A program made the translations under genes and the position numbers. Under the pieces are notes generated by a model. It did no database searches, was not told the DNA's origin, and saw only the letters and a list, made by a program, of their open reading frames with translations. Positions 36,745-45,230 of a DNA stretch of 47,148 bases are shown here, piece by piece (positions within the stretch are counted from its first letter, which is position 1; each line of letters opens with the position of its first letter). Source of the stretch: Desulfobacteraceae bacterium (GTDB lineage: Bacteria > Desulfobacterota > Desulfobacteria > Desulfobacterales > JAABRJ01); the NCBI GenBank assembly GCA_022340425.1, contig JAJDNY010000101.1, positions 1 through 47,148 on the forward strand, given 5' to 3'.

Positions 36745-38739
36745 CTATCCGATAAAAACCGACAGCACATCGCTGCGGGCATTGACGTACTGGATGGTCA
36801 CCTGTACCAGATCCTCCGGTTTGAGGTCAATCCCGATCGACAGCGGTAGCTGGCACTCCAGCATGTATTCGGTGATCAGCGCCAGATAGCCGTTGCGGCG
36901 TTTCTGCAGGACGATGGCCTCGGTTTTCTGGCCGATTTTCTTCTCGAGGTACTTCAACGTCCAGTAGCGCTGGCGCTGGTACTGGACGCGGGATACGGTG
37001 CGCATCGGGGTTTCCAGGTGGGCCAGGATAGTGGCCACCTGATCGCGGTCGTAGGCGCTGTCCAGCCCCAGCAGGGCCCTGAGCTGGCGCTGGGTGATCA
37101 TGTCGAAATACTTGCGGATCGGGGAGGTGGCGGTGACGTAAGCGTCCAGCCCGAGGCCGCTGTGGCTCTCCGGCTCGCAGCCCAGCATGAAGCGGCTGAT
37201 CTGCTTGCGCTGCATCCAATTCTGAAAGAGGGTGCCCTCGTTCTGGCGGTAGAGCCGCTCCCGGGGCTCGGCCTGGGCGCGGAAGACCGCGGGGCATTTG
37301 TGGCGCCGCAAAAAATCGGCCATCAGCCAGTTGCCCATGATCATCAGCTCGGCCACCATCATGCGCGAGGGGCTTTCGCGGTTGATCCGGCTGAGGGTGA
37401 TCTCACCACTTTCGTCCAACCAGATGTTGATCTCCGGCAGGGTAATCTGCAGCGCCCCGTTTTCCAGCCGTTTGCGGCGGAAGGCCTCGGCCAGGAACAC
37501 CAGGGTGCCGATGGCGGGATCGGCATCGACCATCAGGTTGGCTTCGTAATAGGAAAGCTGTCGGCTGACGGCCACTGTGCTGGCGAAAATTTCGTAATCC
37601 AGCAGGTCGCCGCTGCGGCTGAGGGTGGCCATCACGCTGATTGCCGGGCGCAGTTCACCGGCCCGCAGGCTGCACAGTCCTTCCGCCAGATCCGGCGGGA
37701 TCATGGGGATCTTGCGGTCGGCGGTGTAAATCGAGCTGCCGCGGGCTGCGGCTTCGCGGTCGATGGGGTCGTCGCGTTTGACATAGTGGCCCACGTCGGC
37801 AATGTGAATCCCGAGGCGGTAACGGTCCCCCAAATCTTCGAGGCTCAGGGCGTCGTCGTAGTCCAGGGTGGCCTGCCCGTCGATGGTCAGCAGCGGCAGG
37901 TGGGTCAGGTCGCGGCGCACGGGGGCGCCTGTAAACGGCGGCGGAGCGGAGCGCAGCCGCTCGCTCCAGCGCAGGCATTCCGCGGAGAATTCCAGCGGCA
38001 CATCCAGGCGCAGGAGATCGAGGTTTTCGTTTTCCTCCCATATTCCCAGCTGGACGAAAAGCGGGAAAAGGGATTTTTCCAGGTTGGCCTCCGCCCGCTG
38101 CACGATCGCCTTGGCGAGTTCATACTGGTCGCTGTCTTTTCCGAAAAGGGTGAAGGACTGCAGGATGCCCAGGGTTTCGGCCACCACCGGGTCCTCCATC
38201 GCCTCACGGCCGGTGCCGGAGGCCAGCGCCTGGCGCAGCCAGCCACCGCCCCGATCGATCAGCCGGTTGCGGCGGCCGGCCTCCGCGGCCTGGGCCTGGA
38301 GGCGTGCCACCTGGTCCTCGGAGTTGGGGTAGAAGCGGTCGTGACTGAACTTGAAGTAGATCCGGTTCTCGAAGAAGGCCCGTATCACGGCGGACTCGTG
38401 GTCACCGGTGGTGTCGCCGTTGAAGCAGAACGCGGCCATGGTTTCCAGGTCGATCCACTCTTCCTCGCTGTTGAGGATTTCCCAGAGTTCGCGGATATTG
38501 ACCCGATGCATCAGCGACCTGCGTCGGCTGCCGATTTCCTTCAAAGTCTGGATCACGTGATCGCGGCCCATGGCGAGATCAACCCGCTGGCCGCAGCTGT
38601 GCGACAGCCGGCTGGCGGAGAGTTTGATCTCGCGGTTGTTTTCGGTCAGCAGGCGCAGTCGCTCGTTTTTGACCTCCAGAATGACGGCGCACATGATTTT
38701 CTGGCGGTCAATATATTCAACCACATTCGATGGTTCCAT
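36745..38739 (-). CDS. RNB-domain 3'-5' exoribonuclease (RNase II/R family)
   Basis: A 664-residue protein. The N-terminal domain (VEYIDRQKIMCAVILEVKN and LLTENNREIKLSASRL) is typical of bacterial and plastid RNB proteins. The catalytic RNB core begins at LPLLTIDGQATLDYDDA. Asp287, Asp293, Asp295 and Asp296 reproduce the spacing of the four metal-binding aspartates of E. coli RNase II. IHIADVGHYVKRDDPID, EGLCSLRAGELRPA and a C-terminal S1-like strand set follow (YVTATSPIRKYFDMITQRQL). It has no lysine-rich tail as in RNase R. The N-terminus is well conserved, so the ATG at 38739 is the true start. No ribosome site is visible there, and the promoter places the transcript start almost at the ATG. 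Confidence 0.9.
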   Translation of the reverse strand: MEPSNVVEYIDRQKIMCAVILEVKNERLRLLTENNREIKLSASRLSHSCGQRVDLAMGRDHVIQTLKEIGSRRRSLMHRVNIRELWEILNSEEEWIDLETMAAFCFNGDTTGDHESAVIRAFFENRIYFKFSHDRFYPNSEDQVARLQAQAAEAGRRNRLIDRGGGWLRQALASGTGREAMEDPVVAETLGILQSFTLFGKDSDQYELAKAIVQRAEANLEKSLFPLFVQLGIWEENENLDLLRLDVPLEFSAECLRWSERLRSAPPPFTGAPVRRDLTHLPLLTIDGQATLDYDDALSLEDLGDRYRLGIHIADVGHYVKRDDPIDREAAARGSSIYTADRKIPMIPPDLAEGLCSLRAGELRPAISVMATLSRSGDLLDYEIFASTVAVSRQLSYYEANLMVDADPAIGTLVFLAEAFRRKRLENGALQITLPEINIWLDESGEITLSRINRESPSRMMVAELMIMGNWLMADFLRRHKCPAVFRAQAEPRERLYRQNEGTLFQNWMQRKQISRFMLGCEPESHSGLGLDAYVTATSPIRKYFDMITQRQLRALLGLDSAYDRDQVATILAHLETPMRTVSRVQYQRQRYWTLKYLEKKIGQKTEAIVLQKRRNGYLALITEYMLECQLPLSIGIDLKPEDLVQVTIQYVNARSDVLSVFIG

Positions 38740-38747
38740 AGTTTTGA

Positions 38748-38776
38748 ATCATAGCAATGGGCCCGTTCAAAGTCAA
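38748..38776 (-). promoter_or_regulatory. Strong sigma-70-type promoter giving a near-leaderless ribonuclease mRNA
   Basis: On the minus strand TTGACT (38771-38776) and TATGAT (38748-38753) are exactly 17 bp apart. The predicted start near 38741 is only 2-3 nt before the ATG at 38739. The rest of the 223-bp divergent gap up to 38962 is GC-rich and holds only a weak match for an exporter promoter (TTGAAG at about 38893). Confidence 0.65.
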
Positions 38777-38962
38777 CGCGCAAGCTTACCCGGCAAACGG
38801 CCCCCGGCCTCCCCGGCCGCAGGGGTGGTGGGGGCGGGTGGAGGGCGCCGGGCCATCGCGGCGGCTTGATTCCCCGCTGCCGGGTTCTTACCTTGAAGGC
38901 GCTTTCGGCTTTGTGCCGTAAAACCCCCAAGTCCCGCATGACGGGCGAAAGGTTTGCTTTTC

Positions 38963-40750
38963 GTGAAATCCCTGCAGTTCATCCGGCCTTACTTTCGCGA
39001 GCGCCGTCTGGTCATCCTGCTGGGGATCGTGTGTCTGATCATCGTCGATTTCCTGCAGCTTTTCATACCCCGAATCGTCAAACGGGCGGTGGACGGCCTG
39101 ACCCTGGCGGGCATCGACGCCTCCGGCCTGCTAAGCGATGCGCTCCTGATCGCGGCGATGGGGCTGCTCATCGGGGTTTTCCGTTACGGCTGGCGGCAGT
39201 GCCTGCTGGGCGCCTCGCGGCGGGTGGAGGAGGGCCTGCGCAACGCCCTCTTCGGCCACCTGCAGACCCTCTCGCCGGCGTACTTCGACCGGGTGCGCAC
39301 CGGCGATCTGATGGCCCATGCCACCAACGACATCATGCAGGTCCGAATGGCCACCGGGATGGGCATGGTGGCCCTCAACGACGCCCTAGTGATGGGGACT
39401 GCGGCCATCGGCTTCATGGCCTTCATCAACCTGCGGCTGACCCTTTTCGTCTTGATCCCGGCACCTTTCATCGTTTTCGGCACCCGCATCTTCAGCCGCA
39501 AGATGCACCGCCGCTATCAGGCCGTTCAGGCCGCCTTCTCCGAGCTGACCGAGGCGGTGCGCGAGCGCCTGGCTGGAATCCGGGTCATCAAGGCCGGCAA
39601 CCGCGAGGAGAGCGAGGCGCTGCGGCTGGAGGCCATTTCCAGCGACTACATTCGCAAAAATATCCGTCTGGTGAGGATCACCGGTGCCTTTTTCCCCATG
39701 ATGGCGCTTTTCACCAACCTCAGTCTGGCGATCGTGCTGGTGCTGGGCGGGCGCCAGACCATTCTCGGCACCATCACCCCTGGGGATTTCGTGGCCTTCA
39801 TCAGCTATCTCTGGCTGCTCACCTGGCCGATGATGGCCATGGGCTGGGTCACCAACCTGATCCAGCGCGGCGCCGCCTCTCTGGGTCGAATCGCCAGGAT
39901 CCTGGAAACCCGCCCCGACATCCGGGAGCACCCGCACCCCCGCCCGCTTCCCAAAGTGCGGGGGGAGATCGTCTTTGAAAAGGTGGGCTTCGGCTATGGC
40001 CCAACCGGGGAGCGGGTTCTGACGGAGATCGGTCTGCGGATCCGCCCCGGCCAGGTGCTGGGCGTGGTGGGGCCCCAGGGCAGCGGCAAGACCAGTCTGG
40101 TCAGCCTGATCCCGCGGATCTATGACGCCGGCAGCGGCCAAGTGCGGCTGGATGGCCGCGACGTGCGCGACCTGCGCCTTTCCGAGCTGCGTGCCCACGT
40201 CTCCTTCATGGCCCAGGAACCCTTCATTTTTGCCGGCAGCGTGCGGGAGAACATCACCTTCGGCGATCCGTCGGTGGACGACCGGCGCCTTAAGCAGGTG
40301 CTCGCGGCGGCCGCCCTGACGGAAACGGTGGCCGGGCTGCCCAACGGGCTGGAGACCCGCGTCGGGGAGCGCGGGGTGATCCTCTCCGGGGGTCAGAAAC
40401 AGCGCATCGCGCTGGCCCGGGCGCTGCTCAAGCCCGCGCCGGTGATGATCCTGGACGACCCCATCAGCCAGGTGGACATGCAAACCGGGGCAATGATCGT
40501 GGATACCCTGCGCCAGCTGGCCGGTGGCCGCACGCTGGTGGTGGTTTCCCACCGGCTGACGGCGGTGCGTTTTGCCGACCAGATCATCGTCATGGCCGAC
40601 GGCCGCATTGCCGCCCGCGGCAGCCATGCCGCCCTGGTGCACCAGGGCGGGTACTATGCGCGCACCTACCGCCTGCAGGAATACGCCCCGGCGCAGGCGA
40701 AAGAGGCCCCGCCGGACGCCTGGGCCGCCGGCAACCCGATCCGTTCCTGA
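38963..40750 (+). CDS. Half-ABC exporter 1, degenerate-site NBD
   Basis: The 595-residue protein has an N-terminal six-helix type IV exporter membrane domain and a C-terminal nucleotide-binding domain. Walker A is GPQGSGKTS (370-378), the signature is a canonical LSGGQ (474-478), and the Walker B runs VMILDDP. Asp499 replaces the catalytic Glu, while the H-loop VSHRL is present. A Glu-to-Asp change with a normal partner is the hallmark of heterodimeric exporters such as TM287/288 and BmrCD. I chose the GTG at 38963 over the TTG at 38954 because GAAAGG lies 10 nt before it. The partner gene follows after 31 bp. The substrate (lipid, drug or peptide) cannot be read from sequence. Confidence 0.88.
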   Translation: MKSLQFIRPYFRERRLVILLGIVCLIIVDFLQLFIPRIVKRAVDGLTLAGIDASGLLSDALLIAAMGLLIGVFRYGWRQCLLGASRRVEEGLRNALFGHLQTLSPAYFDRVRTGDLMAHATNDIMQVRMATGMGMVALNDALVMGTAAIGFMAFINLRLTLFVLIPAPFIVFGTRIFSRKMHRRYQAVQAAFSELTEAVRERLAGIRVIKAGNREESEALRLEAISSDYIRKNIRLVRITGAFFPMMALFTNLSLAIVLVLGGRQTILGTITPGDFVAFISYLWLLTWPMMAMGWVTNLIQRGAASLGRIARILETRPDIREHPHPRPLPKVRGEIVFEKVGFGYGPTGERVLTEIGLRIRPGQVLGVVGPQGSGKTSLVSLIPRIYDAGSGQVRLDGRDVRDLRLSELRAHVSFMAQEPFIFAGSVRENITFGDPSVDDRRLKQVLAAAALTETVAGLPNGLETRVGERGVILSGGQKQRIALARALLKPAPVMILDDPISQVDMQTGAMIVDTLRQLAGGRTLVVVSHRLTAVRFADQIIVMADGRIAARGSHAALVHQGGYYARTYRLQEYAPAQAKEAPPDAWAAGNPIRS

Positions 40751-40781
40751 GTCCCACAGCCCACACGCAAGCGAGGTGCAG

Positions 40782-42776
40782 ATGCCATCCGAATTCGGCC
40801 ATTTCGAGGAAGACCGCCTCGACAAGGTCTACGACCTGCGGCTGCTGCGGCGGCTCTACCCCTTTGTCCGCCCCTACCGGCTGTTTCTCTCGGGCGTGAT
40901 CGGGCTGGTAATCCTGATCACCCTGATGGAGTTGTCCCTGCCCTACATCACCAAGATGACCATCGACCGCTACATCGTGCCCACGGTCGAAGTTGCCGGG
41001 GCCGACGGGATGATGGGACGTTACCTGCCGGTTGACACCCGGGAGGCTGCTGCGGCGGCCGTGGTGGCCCGCCATCCGGATTTTTTCAGGACCGAAGGCC
41101 CCACGGTGCTGATCGCTTACAGCGATCTGCCCCGTCTGGACCAGGCCGAGCGCCTGGCGCTGCGCCGTGGCGACCTGCGCGGGGTGGGCTGGATGAGCCT
41201 GGTTTTCCTGACCATCGTGCTCCTCAACTTCGCCTTGGATTTTCTCCAGCAGACCATCATGGAGTATACCGGTCAGATGACCATGCACGGTCTGCGGGTG
41301 CGCCTTTTCCGCCACATCCAGCGGCTGCCGGTGGCATTTTTCAACCGCAACCCGGTGGGGCGTCTGGTGACCCGGGTGACCAACGACGTGCAGAACATGC
41401 ACGAGCTCTTCACATCGGTGGTTGCCTTCTTCTTCAAAGACCTCTTTCTGCTGCTGGGCATTGCGGCGGTTCTGGTGGCCACCGACTGGCAGCTGGCCCT
41501 GGCAACCTTCGCGGTCCTGCCCGTGGTGGTGGTCGCCGGCGGGCGCTTTGCGCGCCAGGCGCGGGAAGTTTTTCGCACCCTGCGAATCCAGGTGGCGGAG
41601 ATCAACACCCGCTTCGCCGAGACCATCGGCGGCGTCAAGGTGGTGCAGCTCTATGGCCAGCAGGGGCGCAATTTCGAACGCTTCGCCCGCCTCAACCACG
41701 AAAATTACCTCGCCGGCATGCGCCAGATCCAGGTTTTGGCGGTCTTTTTGCCGCTGGTGGAGTTTCTGGGGGTGGTGACCGTGGCGACCGTCATCTACTA
41801 CGGGGGCAGGGGGGTGCTGGGCGGGCAGGTCAGCCTGGGGGCGCTGGTGGCCTTCATTTACTACCTGCGGATGTTTTTCCGGCCGATGCGCGATATCGCC
41901 GACAAGTTCAACATCCTGCAAAATGCCATGGCCTCGGCGGAGCGCATCTTCCTGATTCTGGACAACCCCGAGGGCGAGGTGCCCCCGGCTAAGGCCCCGG
42001 CCGGATCCGACCCTCCGGCCAAGGCGCGGGCATCGCGGCTGCAGATCCGGTCCCTGGCCATGGAGGGGGTCAGTTTCGGCTACGTACCCAACGAACCGGT
42101 TCTGCGGGAGATTTCTTTTGCCCTCGAGGCCGGTCAAACCCTGGCGGTGGTGGGGCCCACCGGTTCGGGCAAAACCACCCTGATCAACCTGATCGTGCGC
42201 TTCTACACCCCGACTGCCGGCAGAATTCTGGTCAACGGCGCGGATGTGCGCGATCTGCCGCCGGGGTCGCTGCGGGCTGCCATGGCGCTGGTCATGCAGG
42301 ACCCGTTTCTTTTTTCCGAAAGCGTGGGCTACAATATTTTCCAGGACCGCCGCGACCTGAACCCCGCAGAGGTGCGCGCGGTGCTCGCCGCGGCCCACTG
42401 CGACAGCATCGTCGCGCGGCTGCCCCAGGGGCTTGACACCGTCCTTTCTGAGGGCGGCGCCTCGCTTTCAAGCGGCCAGCGCCAGCTGATTTCCATCGCC
42501 AGAGCCTTGGCCCGCGACCCGTCGCTGATCATCCTGGATGAGGCCACCTCGTACGTGGACTCCGAGACCGAAGAGAAGATCCAGAGCGCTCTCGCCAACC
42601 TGATGCAAAACCGCACCGCCATTGTCGTGGCCCACCGGCTGACCACGGCCCGCAGCGCCGACCGGATCCTCGTTCTGCGGGACGGCCGGATCATCGAGTC
42701 CGGCAGCCACCGGGAGCTTATGGGACGGGCCGGCTTTTACTTCCAGCTCAATCAGGCCGAAAGCGCCCTCGGCTGA
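40782..42776 (+). CDS. Half-ABC exporter 2, catalytic-site NBD
   Basis: The 664-residue partner has a membrane domain with an unusually long insertion of about 80 residues between the first two helices (from YIVPTVEVAGADGMMG to RRGDLRGVGW). Its NBD has Walker A GPTGSGKTT (458-466), Walker B IILDEATSYVD with Asp586 and Glu587, and the H-loop VAHRLTT. Its signature is LSSGQ (562-566) instead of LSGGQ. Paired with exporter 1, the Walker site here plus LSGGQ of exporter 1 forms the competent ATP site, while the Asp499 Walker B plus this LSSGQ forms the degenerate one. The ATG at 40782 has GAGGTG upstream; an open frame continues further upstream inside exporter 1 and is not used. Confidence 0.9.
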   Translation: MPSEFGHFEEDRLDKVYDLRLLRRLYPFVRPYRLFLSGVIGLVILITLMELSLPYITKMTIDRYIVPTVEVAGADGMMGRYLPVDTREAAAAAVVARHPDFFRTEGPTVLIAYSDLPRLDQAERLALRRGDLRGVGWMSLVFLTIVLLNFALDFLQQTIMEYTGQMTMHGLRVRLFRHIQRLPVAFFNRNPVGRLVTRVTNDVQNMHELFTSVVAFFFKDLFLLLGIAAVLVATDWQLALATFAVLPVVVVAGGRFARQAREVFRTLRIQVAEINTRFAETIGGVKVVQLYGQQGRNFERFARLNHENYLAGMRQIQVLAVFLPLVEFLGVVTVATVIYYGGRGVLGGQVSLGALVAFIYYLRMFFRPMRDIADKFNILQNAMASAERIFLILDNPEGEVPPAKAPAGSDPPAKARASRLQIRSLAMEGVSFGYVPNEPVLREISFALEAGQTLAVVGPTGSGKTTLINLIVRFYTPTAGRILVNGADVRDLPPGSLRAAMALVMQDPFLFSESVGYNIFQDRRDLNPAEVRAVLAAAHCDSIVARLPQGLDTVLSEGGASLSSGQRQLISIARALARDPSLIILDEATSYVDSETEEKIQSALANLMQNRTAIVVAHRLTTARSADRILVLRDGRIIESGSHRELMGRAGFYFQLNQAESALG

Positions 42777-42847
42777 AGGGCTCGTGGCTGCGGATGGCCG
42801 GGGCTGGCGGACCCGCCTAGTCAAGTGTTGGCCCCTCAATTCAGGAC

Positions 42848-42876
42848 TTGCCAAAACTCACCGCTAATGATATGAG
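42848..42876 (+). promoter_or_regulatory. Candidate promoter for fhs
   Basis: TTGCCA (42848-42853) and TATGAG (42871-42876) are 17 bp apart. The predicted start near 42883 leaves an untranslated leader of about 236 nt before fhs. The 71 bases between the exporter stop and this promoter hold nothing that I recognise. Confidence 0.45.
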
Positions 42877-42882
42877 CCTTTG

Positions 42883-43118
42883 GTTAATTATTCCCAAACC
42901 GTTCATTGAGCCATCCGGGAATTTCCGAACCCTGCTGATGATTCTTTTTAACGCCGGTTTTCACGGCCCAACCCATATACCGGCAGTAAGCCGGCGGCTT
43001 TTGCCGGCAGGCCGCCCGCCCGGTGACAATCGCGGTTTTTGGGCTTTGGGCAAGCCCAGTGGCGTGTGCCCTTTGGGGCGTCGGACTCACCTAACTCACC
43101 ATAAGGAGGAATGGATCA
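42883..43118 (+). promoter_or_regulatory. Hairpin-rich 5' leader of fhs, possible cis-regulatory RNA
   Basis: Five stems can be drawn in order: ATTCCC/GGGAAT (42890-42895 with 42917-42922), GCCGGT/ACCGGC (42953-42958 with 42979-42984), GCCGGC/GCCGGC (42990-42995 with 43003-43008), GGGCTT/AAGCCC (43041-43046 with 43052-43057), and GCCC/GGGC (43068-43071 with 43076-43079). The AGGAGG ribosome site follows 20-30 nt later. I do not recognise a tetrahydrofolate or other known riboswitch core. Confidence 0.4.
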
Positions 43119-44882
43119 ATGGCTTATAACGCGGTAGAAATGGCTGACTGGCAGATTTCTGAGGCAGCGGAACAAAATATGCCGACGCCGGAAGATTGGC
43201 AGGAAAAGCTCGGTCTCGACAAAAGCGAGATGCTGCCCATGGGACGGCTGGCGAAAATCGACTTTTTGAAGGTCATCGAGCGCCTCAAAGCCAAACCGGA
43301 TGGCAAGTACATCGAGGTCACCGCCATTACCCCGACCCCGCTGGGTGAAGGCAAGAGCACCACCTCCGTCGGCCTGATGGAAGGCCTCGGCATGCGCGGC
43401 AAAAATGTCGGCGGTGCCCTGCGTCAGCCCTCCGGCGGTCCCACGATGAACGTCAAGGGCACGGCCGCCGGCGGCGGCAACTCACTGCTGATCCCCATGA
43501 CCGAGTTTTCCCTGGGGCTCACCGGCGACATCAACGACATCATGAACGCCCACAACCTGGCGATGGTGGCCCTGACCTCCCGCATGCAGCACGAGCGCAA
43601 CTACAACGACGAGCAGCTGGCCCGGCTGACCGGCATGCGCCGCCTGGACATCGACCCCACCCGGGTGGAGATGGGCTGGATCATCGACTTCTGCGCCCAG
43701 GCCCTGAGAAATATCGTCATCGGCCTCGGCGGCCGGTTCGACGGATACACCATGCAGTCCAAGTTCGGCATCGCCGTGGGCTCCGAGTGTATGGCCATTC
43801 TGGCCGTCGCCAAGGATCTGGCCGACCTCAAAGAGCGCCTCAACAACATCACCGTGGCCTTCGACAAGAGCGGCAAACCGGTTACCACCGGCGACCTGGA
43901 AGTCGGCAACGCCATGGCCGCCTTCATGCGCAACACCATCAACCCCACCCTGATGTGCACCGCCGAGTACCAGCCCTGCTTCGTGCACGCCGGCCCGTTC
44001 GCCAACATCGCCGTCGGGCAGTCCTCGATCATTGCCGACCGCGTCGGCCTGAAGCTCTTCGACTACCACGTGACCGAGTCCGGCTTTGCCGCCGACATCG
44101 GCTTCGAGAAGTTCTGGAACGTTAAGTGCCGCTTCTCCGGTCTCAAACCGCACGTTTCGGTTCTGACCAGCACCATCCGGGCCCTCAAGATGCACGGCGG
44201 CGGGCCCAAGGTCGTCCCGGGCAAGGCCATGCCCGAAGAATACACCAAGGAAAATTTGGAGCTGGTGGAAAAGGGTGTCGAGAACATGGTGCACATGATC
44301 GGCGTGATCCGCAAGGCCGGCATCAACCCCGTGGTCTGCATCAACCGCTTTTACACCGATACGGATGCCGAATGCGCCATCGTGCGCAAGGCCGCCGAGG
44401 CTGCCGGCGCCCGCTGCGCCGAGTCCAAGCACTGGGAAAAGGGCGGCGAAGGGGCGCTGGAATTTGCCGATGCGGTCGTCGATGCCTGTGAGGAAGGCAA
44501 CAACTTCGATTTCCTCTATCCCCTGGAGATGAAGCTGCGCGACCGCGTGGCGACCATCGCCAAAGAAGTCTACGGCGCCGACGGCGTCGACTGGTCGCCC
44601 GAAGCCGAGGCCAAGGCCAAGATGCTCGAAAACGACCCCAAATACGCGGACTTCGCTACCATGATGGTCAAGACCCACCTGAGCCTCTCCCATGACCCGG
44701 TGGTCAAGGGCGTGCCCAAGGGCTGGAGGCTGCCTATCCGCGACGTGCTGATCTACTCCGGTGCCAAGTTCCTCTGCCCCTGCGCCGGGACCATCAGCCT
44801 GATGCCCGGCACGGGCTCCAACCCGGCCTTCCGCCGCGTCGATGTGGATCCGGCGACCGGCAAGGTCAGCGGGCTGTTCTAA
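43119..44882 (+). CDS. fhs: Formate-tetrahydrofolate ligase (10-formyl-THF synthetase)
   Basis: This enzyme makes 10-formyl-THF from formate, ATP and THF, the second step of the methyl branch of the Wood-Ljungdahl pathway (or the reverse in acetate oxidation). The 587-residue protein has the P-loop [12 protein letters not shown] (residues 71-82), [59 protein letters not shown], and the C-terminal [15 protein letters not shown]. The N-terminus has about 30 residues more than many clostridial enzymes. It is a single-gene transcription unit with its own leader and terminator. Its product also serves the AICAR transformylase encoded at 31664. Confidence 0.97.
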   Translation: MAYNAVEMADWQISEAAEQNMPTPEDWQEKLGLDKSEMLPMGRLAKIDFLKVIERLKAKPDGKYIEVTAITPTPLGEGKSTTSVGLMEGLGMRGKNVGGALRQPSGGPTMNVKGTAAGGGNSLLIPMTEFSLGLTGDINDIMNAHNLAMVALTSRMQHERNYNDEQLARLTGMRRLDIDPTRVEMGWIIDFCAQALRNIVIGLGGRFDGYTMQSKFGIAVGSECMAILAVAKDLADLKERLNNITVAFDKSGKPVTTGDLEVGNAMAAFMRNTINPTLMCTAEYQPCFVHAGPFANIAVGQSSIIADRVGLKLFDYHVTESGFAADIGFEKFWNVKCRFSGLKPHVSVLTSTIRALKMHGGGPKVVPGKAMPEEYTKENLELVEKGVENMVHMIGVIRKAGINPVVCINRFYTDTDAECAIVRKAAEAAGARCAESKHWEKGGEGALEFADAVVDACEEGNNFDFLYPLEMKLRDRVATIAKEVYGADGVDWSPEAEAKAKMLENDPKYADFATMMVKTHLSLSHDPVVKGVPKGWRLPIRDVLIYSGAKFLCPCAGTISLMPGTGSNPAFRRVDVDPATGKVSGLF

Positions 44883-44912
44883 CTGTCCGCGGCAAACGAC
44901 GTACCAACCCGG

Positions 44913-44947
44913 CGGGCCCGGAGGGATCATTCCTCCGGGCCCGTTTT
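44913..44947 (+). terminator. Rho-independent terminator of fhs
   Basis: A perfect 12-bp stem (CGGGCCCGGAGG / CCTCCGGGCCCG) with a short loop is followed immediately by TTTT, 30 bp after the fhs stop. It is the clearest intrinsic terminator in the window. Confidence 0.9.
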
Positions 44948-45230
44948 ATGTTCCGGCCCCTCAGTCGGCAGGCAGGCGATGCGGCCGGGGCTTTTCAGGG
45001 GCGGCCCCCCGTGAGTCGTGCAAAGCGCTTCAGAAATCCCCACCCCCTGTCGATTTAAGTACCGCGTTTACAGTGGCTTAAAAAGCCTTCCGGCGCCACC
45101 TGCCCATCTCATCGATGCCTTCCGGCACGGCTGCCTGCAGCCAGTCGGGCCGGGTTGACGCTGCTGGGGGCCTGCCGTTCTTCCGGCCGTCGGCCGAGGG
45201 CCCCCCACACCGAACAAGGTCTGTGTCTGC
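44948..45230. other. Intergenic region upstream of the DUF4388 gene
   Basis: I see no gene and no clear RNA in this stretch. TTGACG at about 45157 and an AAGGT site about 12 nt before the ATG at 45231 are the only, weak, expression signals. CTTAA/TTAAG half-sites flank TACCGCGTTTACAGTGG at about 45055-45081. Confidence 0.35.

Noticed and set aside
45122-45140. Sigma-54 promoter-like GGCACGGCTGCCTGC before the DUF4388 gene
   Set aside because: The GG to GC spacing is off by one and the -12 element does not match TTGCT.
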